Positions 34,703 to 43,278 of a stretch of DNA of 64,000 nucleotides are shown here, piece by piece (position 1 is the stretch's first letter; each line of letters starts with the position of its first letter). The stretch comes from Candidatus Gastranaerophilales bacterium. Its GTDB lineage: Bacteria; Cyanobacteriota; Vampirovibrionia; Gastranaerophilales; Gastranaerophilaceae. The translations under genes were made by a program, and so were the position numbers. The DNA lies in the NCBI GenBank assembly GCA_947624645.1, contig CANQLG010000005.1, forward strand, positions 28,104 to 92,103. The letters are read 5' to 3'. A model generated the notes under the pieces. The model searched no databases, was not told the DNA's origin, and saw only the letters and a program-made list of their open reading frames with translations.

Positions 34703-34726
34703 AAAACGACCTATAAGGTCGTTTTA
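34703..34726. terminator. Bidirectional terminator after the SPOR gene
   Basis: Perfect stem AAAACGACCT/AGGTCGTTTT with a 3-4 nt loop, between convergent genes (SPOR and MGYALF copy 2). Confidence 0.85.
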
Positions 34727-34762
34727 TAATTAGGTTAGTTTTTGTTAATTAATAAATTTTGT

Positions 34763-35281
34763 TTAGCCTACACCGCTATATTTTGGAGTAGCATTGTCTA
34801 TTGCCTTGCCTTCAGCGTCTTTAACAGACTCAAGTTCTTTCTGTGCTGCTGTTAATTTAGTTTCAATTTTCTGTTGCTGCATATCCAATTGATTCTCAAG
34901 TACTTCTAATTTTTTATTATATTGTTTTGAATATGCTTCATTAACTGGTTTATTTAGCATTTCAGCTATCGCAGCAAGATATTCTTCACTGTCATTTTGT
35001 TCCATTGCCAATGCACCAATTTCACTTGTTGTAGTTGCACAACCGCCATCGGCATCAGCTGTATCGACATATGCTTGTGCACCTTCCCAGTATTCATAAT
35101 AATTGTTTAAATTTGTTGGATCTGATGCTATTTCTTCAACGGTTACTTGTCCATCAGCAATATTAGCAGAGAAAGTTAACAAATTCATTTTCTGTTGCAT
35201 GATGTTATCTAACTGTTGTTGAAGAGAAAACACTAAATCAGTGTAATAAATCTTTCGATTTGCAAATAATGCATAACCCAT
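34763..35281 (-). CDS. MGYALF-family coiled-coil protein, copy 2
   Basis: 172 residues. The N-terminus MGYALFANRK and the C-terminus DAEGKAIDNATPKYSG match the ends of the protein at 24840-25280, while the centre (with two Cys-free helical segments and a DADGGCATTTSE patch) is unlike it. There is no signal peptide and a long coiled coil in the C-terminal half. A strong upstream element at 35325-35353 is shared with another gene. This pattern of conserved termini and a free centre suggests terminal sorting or assembly signals. Confidence 0.8.
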   Translation of the reverse strand: MGYALFANRKIYYTDLVFSLQQQLDNIMQQKMNLLTFSANIADGQVTVEEIASDPTNLNNYYEYWEGAQAYVDTADADGGCATTTSEIGALAMEQNDSEEYLAAIAEMLNKPVNEAYSKQYNKKLEVLENQLDMQQQKIETKLTAAQKELESVKDAEGKAIDNATPKYSGVG

Positions 35282-35324
35282 AACTAACCTACCTTCATTT
35301 TAATTTTGAACTACCACACATTTA

Positions 35325-35353
35325 TATAAAAAATTTTTTTAAGTGAAAATTGC
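35325..35353 (-). promoter_or_regulatory. 29-bp upstream element, shared copy A
   Basis: This element is identical at 26 of 29 positions with 51744-51772. Read on the minus strand it runs from GCAATTTT through CTTAAA to a TATA block. It lies 44 nt before the start of MGYALF copy 2. It may be a promoter or regulator site. The rest of 35282-35539 is AT-rich with no gene. Confidence 0.5.
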
Positions 35354-35539
35354 TTAAATGCTTTCTCTTCTTGTTAAAACTTGGTAAATCTCCCTTAAAA
35401 CATTGTGTTTATTTAAGTTTGAACGTTTTTTATCCGGAATTTATATATAAATATTAAATATTAATTATCTTTTGGATATATTTAAATTATATAAAAAATA
35501 TATAAAAAAATTAAAAAATCAAGTTTACAAAACTTAATA

Positions 35540-36655
35540 TTAAATTTTTTCTGTTTTTGCTTTATATAAATAATAACCAATAATACCAATAATTAAATTG
35601 GGTAAATTTGCTGCAATAAAAGCAGAAAGCGTATAGTTGTATCCAAGTGCAAGAGAAAAAGCTCTAATAATATAATAGAAGAAAATAATACCGATGCTGA
35701 ATAAAAGTCCTCTGTTGTGTCTGACTCTTGGAGGAGTTATAGCAAGCGGAATGCCAATTAAAACAAAGAGTATAGTTGTAACAGGCAGAGCAAGCTTTTC
35801 CCAAAAACATACTTTATATTTTGCACGAGTTTTTGGGCTTAAATTAGAATGATTATCATTTAAATATGGCAAGAGCTGAACAAAATTTAAGTCAGTGCCG
35901 TCATCTTTTTTCTCAAGTTGTTGCTGAATATTAGCTCCAAAATCAATAATTGTTTTTTCAATCCAAGAGGTATTAAGGCTTTTCCCCTCTTTAGAAATTG
36001 TATAAACGGATGCATTATCAAATTGCCAGCCATCAAGAACAGAGGTTCCTGTTTTTGATTGAAGAATTTGAATTTTTGAATCATTTGATAAATCTAAAAT
36101 AGATACGTTTTCGAATTGTTTGTCCTCGCATTTTTCAACATAGAAAAGGCGTTTTAGGTAATTCCCGTCTTTTAATTCTTTCATTGTAAAGTTGTGTTTG
36201 CCTTCAGGTATATTTCTTTGAACCAACGCATATAAAGCAAGAGTCTTTGATTGTGAGGTTGTTATCGGAACTATTGTTTCATTTATAAAAAATGTTAATA
36301 CAGCCATAAAAAATGCAAATATAAAGATAGGTTTTGCGATACGTTTTATGCTTATTGCGCATGCTTTCAATATGGTTATTTCTGATTGCAAACACATTTT
36401 GTTTACCGTCATTACGGTAGAAAAAAGTACACTCATAGGAATTGTCATTACAATTACTGCGGGAAGATTTAATAATATAATCATAAAAGCTATATTTAAA
36501 GGCATTCCGTATGCGGAAATTTGTTTTATCAATGATATAAAAGTATCTGATGCAAATATTATAGAAGTAAACACAATTATCCCTAATATAAATACTTCTA
36601 TTATTTGCTTAAGAACAAATTTATCTAATATAGTAAGCTTTTTAAAATAATTCAT
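35540..36655 (-). CDS. LptF/LptG-family LPS export permease
   Basis: 371 residues. Three N-terminal helices (near residues 15-35, 50-75 and 100-125), a periplasmic beta domain of about 150 residues and three C-terminal helices give the LptF/LptG plan. The first-helix region DKFVLKQIIEVFILGIIVF and LVQRNIPEGKHNF are family-like. These proteins pull LPS from the inner membrane with LptB. Only one of the F/G pair is here, so the partner is elsewhere. TAAAAT lies 6 nt before the ATG and TTGGAA 17 nt further, fitting the short gap to the upstream gene and a leaderless start. Confidence 0.88.
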   Translation of the reverse strand: MNYFKKLTILDKFVLKQIIEVFILGIIVFTSIIFASDTFISLIKQISAYGMPLNIAFMIILLNLPAVIVMTIPMSVLFSTVMTVNKMCLQSEITILKACAISIKRIAKPIFIFAFFMAVLTFFINETIVPITTSQSKTLALYALVQRNIPEGKHNFTMKELKDGNYLKRLFYVEKCEDKQFENVSILDLSNDSKIQILQSKTGTSVLDGWQFDNASVYTISKEGKSLNTSWIEKTIIDFGANIQQQLEKKDDGTDLNFVQLLPYLNDNHSNLSPKTRAKYKVCFWEKLALPVTTILFVLIGIPLAITPPRVRHNRGLLFSIGIIFFYYIIRAFSLALGYNYTLSAFIAANLPNLIIGIIGYYLYKAKTEKI

Positions 36656-36661
36656 AAATAA

Positions 36662-36690
36662 ATTTTAAACCAAAAAACTCTTTTTTCCAA
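36662..36690 (-). promoter_or_regulatory. Promoter giving a leaderless start for lptF/G
   Basis: On the minus strand TTGGAA, 17 nt, TAAAAT, then 6 nt to the ATG. The whole promoter fills the 35-nt gap after the preceding gene. Confidence 0.5.
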
Positions 36691-37887
36691 TTAAAGTTTT
36701 TCCCAGTCTGTTTTAAAATCATTCAGAGCATAGTTTATTTGTTTATTATTTATGAGTATTTGCTGAATATAATTAGCTGATAACGTATTAAGTTCTTTTT
36801 TATTTTTAACTGTTAACGGAGGCTGCAATGTATTTAGTTGTCTTGCACTGATTATTCTTGCCTGTGCCGATAAATCGTCATTTTCGGCTGTTTGAAAATA
36901 TTTGTCCTTAAGTGCTTCTTTATTGACAGGAAGTATCGGTGTCATTTTGGCAAATTCAAGTTGATTTATTTTGTTTGTAAAATACAGTGCAAAATCTAAG
37001 GCATAATCAGGGTGTTTGGATTTTTTAGTAATTACAAAATTCATTAAAGAATAGTCATAAAGCCCGCTATCGCCCGTTAATTGCGGAATAATTTTTGTAT
37101 TTTTATAAACTTCGGGAGCATTTTCTTTTATCATATTAATAAAATTTGCGCCCGTTACAAGATATTTTAATTGTCCAGCCATGTACTTTTCAAGTGCATC
37201 TCTATGGGTTTGAGTTATGCTTTCTTTTGGAACAAGGTTGTTATCATATAATTTTTTAAATTCAGAAAACAGCCTTACGCTTTTTTCTGTGTTAATTGTT
37301 TCGGGTGAATTAATATTATATTTATTTAATATTTTTAAAAGAGTATCATTTTCCGCAAAATTTATCATGGTTAAATAAGTACCGTTTGAGGCGGATAGTT
37401 TAAATAAATCATCGTATGAGTTGGGTTTATCATTTGTTAATTCAGAATTATATAATGTTACTGCTGATGTTGCATAAAAAGGCACTCCGAAATATTTATC
37501 ATCATATTTTAATGTTTCGAGTATTGATGGTAAAAATTGGTCTAATTTTTCTTTTTCAAATGTGTATAATGCATTTTTTTGTGCCAAAAGAAGCGAAAAA
37601 TCAGGTGTTAAATTTACAAGATCCGGCGGGTTGTCCGTTAATATTGAAGCAAGAGTCCTTTTTTCGCCCTCGCTATATGGCACATCTATCCATTTTATTT
37701 TTACGTCTTTGTTGGCTTTTTCATACTCACTTATTATATTATTTATATATTTATCAAAAGTACCTAATTGCAGTGTCCAAAAGGTTATTGTTACGGTCTT
37801 TTGATTCTGTTTATTTGAATGCAAAGTAAAAGGCAGAATAATTATTATCGCAAGAAGGATTAAAATTATTTTAATAACACGTTTCAT
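36691..37887 (-). CDS. ABC transporter sugar-binding protein (family 1)
   Basis: 398 residues. An N-terminal signal or anchor helix (residues 4-22; no lipobox Cys) is followed by the SBP-1 fold: VTITFWTLQLGTFDKYINNIISEYEK, then ...ILTDNPPDLVNLTPDF. It would bind a sugar or oligosaccharide outside the inner membrane. GGAG lies eight bases before the start. No permease or ATPase is next to it; a sugar permease stands alone at 47352-48242. The two may belong together, but that is only inference. Confidence 0.85.
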   Translation of the reverse strand: MKRVIKIILILLAIIIILPFTLHSNKQNQKTVTITFWTLQLGTFDKYINNIISEYEKANKDVKIKWIDVPYSEGEKRTLASILTDNPPDLVNLTPDFSLLLAQKNALYTFEKEKLDQFLPSILETLKYDDKYFGVPFYATSAVTLYNSELTNDKPNSYDDLFKLSASNGTYLTMINFAENDTLLKILNKYNINSPETINTEKSVRLFSEFKKLYDNNLVPKESITQTHRDALEKYMAGQLKYLVTGANFINMIKENAPEVYKNTKIIPQLTGDSGLYDYSLMNFVITKKSKHPDYALDFALYFTNKINQLEFAKMTPILPVNKEALKDKYFQTAENDDLSAQARIISARQLNTLQPPLTVKNKKELNTLSANYIQQILINNKQINYALNDFKTDWEKL

Positions 37888-37992
37888 TAATACAACTCCG
37901 ATTAATATTTATTATAATATAAATTATCGGTTAATGTATTTATTTAATTACGTAGTAAAATATAATTAAAATTAGGTTAAAGGAGATATATC

Positions 37993-38502
37993 ATGATTAG
38001 TGAAAAATTAGAAAAAGCAATCAACGACCAAATTAATGCAGAATTTTATTCTGAGTATTTTTATCTTTCAATGTATGCATATTTTGAAAGAATGAATTTA
38101 CAAGGCTTTAAAAACTGGATGAATGTTCAAATGCAGGAAGAACATGCACACGCTATGGGTTTATTTGAATATTTACAAGAACGCGGAGGGAAAGTTGTTC
38201 TTGAAACTATTGAAAAACCAAAATCAGATTGGTCAACACCAAGAGAAGTTTTTGAAGATGTATTAAAACACGAACAGCTTGTAACCTCTAAAATAAACGC
38301 CTTGATGGATGTAGCCGAAGAAGTTCATGACAGAGCCGCAGTATCTTTCTTAGACTGGTACTTAAAAGAACAGGTTGAAGAAGAAGCAAATGTCGGTAAT
38401 GTATTAAAAACATTAAATCTTGTTTGCGACGACAGACAATGCTTGTATATGCTTGATAAAGAACTAGCTTCAAGAACATTTACGGCTCCCGTAATAGGTT
38501 AA
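37993..38502 (+). CDS. ftnA: Ferritin (bacterial non-heme)
   Basis: 169 residues. The four-helix bundle has the ferroxidase residues in INAEFYSEYFYLSMYAYFER (E17 and E50 region), MQEEHAHAMGLFEYLQ and EQVEEEANVGNVL. It stores iron in a 24-mer shell. The start has AGGAG nearby (AAAGGAGATATATC). The next gene, a flavin reductase, is 22 nt downstream in the same direction and could mobilise the iron. Confidence 0.94.
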   Translation: MISEKLEKAINDQINAEFYSEYFYLSMYAYFERMNLQGFKNWMNVQMQEEHAHAMGLFEYLQERGGKVVLETIEKPKSDWSTPREVFEDVLKHEQLVTSKINALMDVAEEVHDRAAVSFLDWYLKEQVEEEANVGNVLKTLNLVCDDRQCLYMLDKELASRTFTAPVIG

Positions 38503-38524
38503 TTAAATTTATAGGAGATGATGT

Positions 38525-39025
38525 ATGAATAATAATGTATTTAAGAATTTATCATACGGCGTATATATTGTATCTTGTAAAATTGACGGCAGATATACGG
38601 GCTGCACGGTAAATAGCATTATGCAGATTACATCATCTCCCGCTACTATTGCTTTAAGTGTTAATAAACAAAATTATACTCATTTTTGTTTAGAAGAAGT
38701 CAAACATTTTGCTGTTTCTATTCTGTCTGAAAAATCTAACCCTTTAGATATAGGAACTTTCGGATTTAGAAGCGGAAAAGATATTAATAAATTTGATATT
38801 ATACCTTATGAAGTTATTGATGGTCTCCCTGTAATTAAAGATGCGTGTGCGTATTTAATATGTAATGTAATAAATAAATTGGATACGCAAACTCATACTA
38901 TATTTTTTGCCGAGGTTTCAAACGGAGATATACTTAACGATAATACGCCAATGACGTATTCTTATTATCACAATGTTATAAAGGGTAAAACACCAAAACT
39001 CGCTCCTACGTTTATAAACGAGTAA
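38525..39025 (+). CDS. Flavin reductase-like FMN-binding protein
   Basis: 166 residues. The flavin reductase-like split-barrel fold is shown by LSYGVYIVSCKIDGRYTGCTVNSIMQITSSP at the start and by the Val/Ile-rich strands LSVNKQNYTHF and FAVSILSE. The central FGFRSGKDINKFD is the family 'GFRSGKDVDKF' phrase. It could reduce flavins or serve as a diflavin partner. It lies after ferritin and may provide electrons for iron release; this is an inference. The 3' end is followed by an AT-rich gap of about 110 bp. Confidence 0.87.
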   Translation: MNNNVFKNLSYGVYIVSCKIDGRYTGCTVNSIMQITSSPATIALSVNKQNYTHFCLEEVKHFAVSILSEKSNPLDIGTFGFRSGKDINKFDIIPYEVIDGLPVIKDACAYLICNVINKLDTQTHTIFFAEVSNGDILNDNTPMTYSYYHNVIKGKTPKLAPTFINE

Positions 39026-39135
39026 TTTTTTTCTTAATATTTCTTAATATATAATTCAAATTTGTAAATTTGAAAATTTGAGTTGTTTTATAGATGCACA
39101 AAGTAAGTATTGTATTAATAAGAAAGGAATTATTT

Positions 39136-39606
39136 ATGCCAATAGGAAATTATGGAACAATACCTCACGTTTTAACGAACGAAAGTGTTCAAAATAAAAA
39201 AAGTGCATTAAAAGATGTAACTAAAGAAGCAGTAAAAGGTCCGGTGAAGATGTATGTAGCACATGGTGCTATTATAGGGGCAGGTGCCGGAACAACATAT
39301 GTTGTTAATAAGTTTTTTCCTAAAGCTGCCCAAGCAGTAAAAACGAAATTATCGACTTTAACATCAAAGATAGGCAATGTACTAAGTAAAGTTAGTATTA
39401 ACTTCAGTGATGGAGCTACTTCGAATTTAAAAGAATTAATCAAAGATACAGGTATTGTTGATGCAGTAAAACTCATACCGGCTCCTATTAAAGGCGCATT
39501 AGCAGCAGCCGCTATTATATCCCCTATTGTAGGTGCATATATACTTGATAAATCAAGAGTAAATATGGCAGTTGCAGAAGCTAAACAAGAAACCCAACAA
39601 GCTTAA
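39136..39606 (+). CDS. Small two-helix membrane protein, unknown function
   Basis: 156 residues from the ATG at 39136 with AAAGGAA eight bases upstream. Hydrophobic, Gly/Ala-rich stretches are AHGAIIGAGAGTTYVV (near residue 37-52) and IKGALAAAAIISPIVGAYIL (near 118-137). Between them is a basic, Lys-rich segment (KLSTLTSKIGNVLSK). The layout resembles the proteins at 42541 and 61891. No family is recognised. A perfect terminator follows. Confidence 0.7.
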   Translation: MPIGNYGTIPHVLTNESVQNKKSALKDVTKEAVKGPVKMYVAHGAIIGAGAGTTYVVNKFFPKAAQAVKTKLSTLTSKIGNVLSKVSINFSDGATSNLKELIKDTGIVDAVKLIPAPIKGALAAAAIISPIVGAYILDKSRVNMAVAEAKQETQQA

Positions 39607-39614
39607 ATATAATT

Positions 39615-39650
39615 AAAAAAAAGACCTCTCATATAGAGAGGTCTTTTTTT
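39615..39650. terminator. Terminator shared by 39136 gene and serA
   Basis: Stem AAAGACCTCTC/GAGAGGTCTTT around a 5-nt loop, with A and T tracts, directly abutting the serA stop. Confidence 0.88.
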
Positions 39651-41238
39651 AGTTTAATTTGATGTATTGTGCGTTTTGAATTCCATCTATTTTATTAATT
39701 GTTTCCATTGTATTATCATCAACATCTTTATCGATTGTTATAATCATAATCGAAACATTATCGGTTTTATTGGATTTTTGTGCAACTTGCATTCTGTTAA
39801 TATTAATATTATTTTCACCAATGACGGCAGCAACTTTTGCGACCATAGCCGGTTTATTTTCATGCGGAACAAAGAGCATATGTTCTTCTGCTTCAATACT
39901 CATATTGTAGTCATTAATTCTTACAATTCTCGGCATATTTTTAGCAATTAATGCACCAGTAACGGTATTTTCTCCAATATCTGTTGTTAAAGTTACCGAT
40001 ATAGAACCAATAAATGTACAATCTTTTTGTGATTTTGATGTTATTACATCGATACCTCTTTTCTTAGCAATTAAAGGAGCATTAACAAAATTAACTCCTT
40101 CAACCGTTGCGGAAAATATTCCTTTTTGAATTGCAACTTCCAAGGGGGCTACATTCAATTCGGCAAGATTGCCGTTAACGCTGATATTTACATTTTTTAT
40201 GTTTCCTTTAGATAATTGCTGTACAATAGAACCTAAATTTTCGGCCAATTGCATATATTCTTTTACGGGCTCTAATATATCAGATTTTAATGCGGGAATA
40301 TTTATTGCAGCTTTGGCACTTCCGCCTGTTAGAACTTCTTTTATTTGTTCCGCCACATCTATTGCAACATTAAATTGGGCTTCTGCGGTGCTTGCTCCCA
40401 AGTGAGGAGTCATTGTAACATTACAATTGCTGTTATATAAAGGTGAAGCGGTAATATCAGGTTCTGTTTCATATACATCAAGTGCGGCAGCTTGTACCTG
40501 ACCTGATATAAGCGCATCTTTTAATGCAGCTTCATCTATTATCCCGCCTCTTGCACAATTTATTATTCTTACACCTTTTTTCATTCTGTTTAGAGTATTT
40601 TTATTTATAAGAGCCGTTGTCTCTTTTGTTTTTGGAGTATGTACCGTAATATAATCACATTGCGGCCAAAATTCATCTAAACTTGTCACATATTTAGCTC
40701 CGATTTTTTCAACAGCTTCTTTTGTTGTATAAGGGTCAGAAACTACAACTTTCATACCTAATGCAAGAGCGACATTTGCTACATGGTGTCCGATTTTGCC
40801 AAAACCTATTATTCCGAGTGTCTTTCCGAATACTTCAACTCCCGTAAATTTTGAACGTTCCCATTTGCCTTCTTTTGTTGAAAGTGCCGCTTCCGGAATA
40901 TTCCTTGACATTGCAAGCATAAGAGCAATTGTGTGTTCTGCTGCTGCATTAGTGTTTCCGTCAGGAGAATTGACAACAATAATCCCGTTTTGAGTGGCAG
41001 CTTCAATATCAACATTATCTACCCCGACTCCCGCTCTGCCTACTATTTTTAAATTTTTACCCGCTTCAAGTATTTTTTTTGTCACTTTTGTTTGGCTTCT
41101 AATCATTAAAGCATCATAGTCTTTAATTTTCTCGGTTAGTTCATCTTCTGTCATTGTAGGAAAAAAATCTACCTGAGCTATTCCGTTAAGAATTTTACCC
41201 GCTGCTTCATTTATTTTATCCGTTATTAATACTTTCAT
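39649..41238 (-). CDS. serA: D-3-phosphoglycerate dehydrogenase
   Basis: 529 residues, the long form. The NAD motif GFGKIGHHVA is near residue 145, with the downstream signature INCARGGIIDEAAL near 227 and the catalytic HLGAST near 279. A further regulatory domain (residues 310-450) and an ACT domain at the C-terminus (VPHENKPAMVAKVAAVIGENNININRMQVA) follow. It makes 3-phosphohydroxypyruvate in serine synthesis. The upstream aminotransferase ends 8 nt away, and the two form an operon. Confidence 0.95.
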   Translation of the reverse strand: MKVLITDKINEAAGKILNGIAQVDFFPTMTEDELTEKIKDYDALMIRSQTKVTKKILEAGKNLKIVGRAGVGVDNVDIEAATQNGIIVVNSPDGNTNAAAEHTIALMLAMSRNIPEAALSTKEGKWERSKFTGVEVFGKTLGIIGFGKIGHHVANVALALGMKVVVSDPYTTKEAVEKIGAKYVTSLDEFWPQCDYITVHTPKTKETTALINKNTLNRMKKGVRIINCARGGIIDEAALKDALISGQVQAAALDVYETEPDITASPLYNSNCNVTMTPHLGASTAEAQFNVAIDVAEQIKEVLTGGSAKAAINIPALKSDILEPVKEYMQLAENLGSIVQQLSKGNIKNVNISVNGNLAELNVAPLEVAIQKGIFSATVEGVNFVNAPLIAKKRGIDVITSKSQKDCTFIGSISVTLTTDIGENTVTGALIAKNMPRIVRINDYNMSIEAEEHMLFVPHENKPAMVAKVAAVIGENNININRMQVAQKSNKTDNVSIMIITIDKDVDDNTMETINKIDGIQNAQYIKLN

Positions 41239-41246
41239 TCTTACCT

Positions 41247-42398
41247 CTATTTATTTAATTCTTTTATTAGGGCGGCGACACCTGTTCCAAGCTCAAACTT
41301 ATAGCCCAATTTATTTAATGCCGCTTCTAATGCACCTATCGCCGTTATTGCATCACGCTCTGATACAAAACCTAATGTTCCCATTCTGAATATTTTGTCT
41401 TTTAATTCATTTTGACCGTTTGCAACAACAATATCATAATCATTTTTTAATACTTTTCTAATATCGGGAACACTGATTCCGTCAGGCGAAAGTATTGCCG
41501 TTATTGATGTTGAAGCTATTGAATCATCCTCAACAAATAACTTTAACCCTAAAGTTTTTATGGCAGTTCTTAATGCTTTTGCTATTTTTGTATGTCTTGC
41601 TGTTATATTATCAATACCTTCTTCTTTTATCATTTCAAGTGCGACTTTTAATCCTGCTATTAAGCTTACGGCTGGAGTAAATGCGGTAGAATTTTCCAAA
41701 ACGGATTTTCTGTTTGTCGTCCAGTTGAAATAAAAATCAGGGCGTTTGCATTTTTTGTGAGCTTCCCATGCTTTTTCGCTTGCTGCTAAAAATGATAATC
41801 CCGGAGGCAGCATAAAGCCTTTTTGCGAGCCTGAGAATAATACATCTATACCCCATTCATCCATTTTGCATTCAATTGCGCCTACACTTGTTACTCCGTC
41901 TACTATTGATATTGCACCATGGGCTTTTATTATTGAAACTAATGTTTTTACATCATTTGTTACCCCTGTTGATGTTTCATTATGGATTAACGTAACATAT
42001 TTAATTTCTTTATTAACGTCCTTATCTAATCTCTCTTTTAAAACTTGAGGATTAATGGCTTTACCTGCTTCAACTTCTATTATTTCAACATCCGCTCCTA
42101 ACCCTTGAGCTATTTTAGCCAATCTTCTGCTAAAATTTCCAATTACTAATGATAAAACCTTGTCACCTTCATTTATCATGTTTGATAATGCCGAATCCAT
42201 GACACCTGTTCCGCTTGCAGTGTATACAATTACATCATTTTTTGTTTGAAATACATATTTTAAATCTCTGTATACGGCTTCCAAAATTTTTGAAAACTCA
42301 CTGCTTCTGTGTCCAATCGGGTGTTTTGCTATTTCTAAAAGTACTCTCTCCGGTACCGGAGTTGGTCCCGGAATCATTAAAAATGTTTTATCTTTCAT
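41247..42398 (-). CDS. Class V aminotransferase (serine-pyruvate/alanine-glyoxylate type)
   Basis: 383 residues. The PLP lysine is in FSGSQKGFMLPPGLSF (near residue 193). The N-terminal FLMIPGPTPVPERVLLE and YTASGTGVMDSALSN match the alanine-glyoxylate/serine-pyruvate family that cyanobacteria call soluble hydrogenase small subunit homologs. It sits directly upstream of serA, so it probably takes the place of SerC as phosphoserine aminotransferase; this is an inference from the operon. A strong AGGGAG precedes the start. The standard SerC was not found in the window. Confidence 0.85.
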   Translation of the reverse strand: MKDKTFLMIPGPTPVPERVLLEIAKHPIGHRSSEFSKILEAVYRDLKYVFQTKNDVIVYTASGTGVMDSALSNMINEGDKVLSLVIGNFSRRLAKIAQGLGADVEIIEVEAGKAINPQVLKERLDKDVNKEIKYVTLIHNETSTGVTNDVKTLVSIIKAHGAISIVDGVTSVGAIECKMDEWGIDVLFSGSQKGFMLPPGLSFLAASEKAWEAHKKCKRPDFYFNWTTNRKSVLENSTAFTPAVSLIAGLKVALEMIKEEGIDNITARHTKIAKALRTAIKTLGLKLFVEDDSIASTSITAILSPDGISVPDIRKVLKNDYDIVVANGQNELKDKIFRMGTLGFVSERDAITAIGALEAALNKLGYKFELGTGVAALIKELNK

Positions 42399-42540
42399 TA
42401 ATTTTCTCCCTAACTCTTTTTTATTTTCTCACAAATTAATTTTTTTGTTAAATTTGTTAAAAATTCGCTAATTTTAGTAAATTACAGATGAATAATTGTT
42501 TTTATATTTATAGGTAAGTATAAATAAGGTAATGGTTAAT

Positions 42541-43278
42541 ATGCCAAATGGTATTTCATGTGCATATTTTGCCACACGTAATTTAATTTACGGGACAAAA
42601 GAAAATAATTTATTTAAAGAAGGTATCGGACTTGCTCAGACTATCAGAACAGCTGATGCTGCAACAAGTTCTGCCGTTAATAAAGCCATTGAAGAAGCTG
42701 CTAAAGAGGCTGCAAAAGCTACTAATGCAACAGCAATAAAATCTGCGGCTGATGCTGCTGCAAAAGCCGCTGCTTTGAAATCATCTTCCGTCGTTAAATT
42801 CTTTTCCAAAGGTGCGGAAATATGTTGTGCTATGCTTTACCCGTTAATTATCGCTTCGGGTGTATATAATACAGTAAAATCAGAAGATAAAGTAAAAACA
42901 GGCATTTCGCAAGCAGGCGGTATTGGTACTATGTTTGCATTCGAGCAGACTTTGGCATATATTCAAAAAAAGGCAGTTCCTGCTTTAATAAAGAAATATG
43001 GCTCTAAAATTCCAAAAAATATTTCTAATATAGTTTCTAAATCTTTCAATTTCTTAAATACTAATCAATACGGAAAAATAGCAAAATATATTCTGCAAGG
43101 CGTTTTATTCGCTACTGTTTCAATGGGCGGATATAATACGGGAAGTAAAATCGGTGAAAAAATTGTGGATAAATACAGGCAATTACACAACCCGAATGAA
43201 ACTACACCTCAGCCTTCGGTAAATACTGTTCCGATTGTTCAAAAAGATAATAATATATTTGAAGATATACAATTATAA
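42541..43278 (+). CDS. Ala-rich membrane protein, unknown function
   Basis: 245 residues from the ATG at 42541; a second ATG 9 nt upstream adds MVN. An Ala-rich helix (residues 35-80, 'AAKEAAKATNATAIKSAADAAAKAAA' region) is followed by two hydrophobic stretches, near 92-110 (ICCAMLYPLIIASGVY) and 187-210 (YILQGVLFATVSMGGYNTG). A basic helix separates them and a polar tail closes the protein. It resembles the proteins at 39136 and 61891 in having two Gly/Ala hydrophobic segments with Lys-rich stretches. Function is unknown. Its stop overlaps the convergent repeat gene by 6 nt. Confidence 0.7.
   Translation: MPNGISCAYFATRNLIYGTKENNLFKEGIGLAQTIRTADAATSSAVNKAIEEAAKEAAKATNATAIKSAADAAAKAAALKSSSVVKFFSKGAEICCAMLYPLIIASGVYNTVKSEDKVKTGISQAGGIGTMFAFEQTLAYIQKKAVPALIKKYGSKIPKNISNIVSKSFNFLNTNQYGKIAKYILQGVLFATVSMGGYNTGSKIGEKIVDKYRQLHNPNETTPQPSVNTVPIVQKDNNIFEDIQL

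Noticed and set aside
35282..35539. Small gene in the gap before lptF/G
   Set aside because: Only AT-rich DNA and the shared 29-bp element are visible; frames are short and lack ribosome sites.
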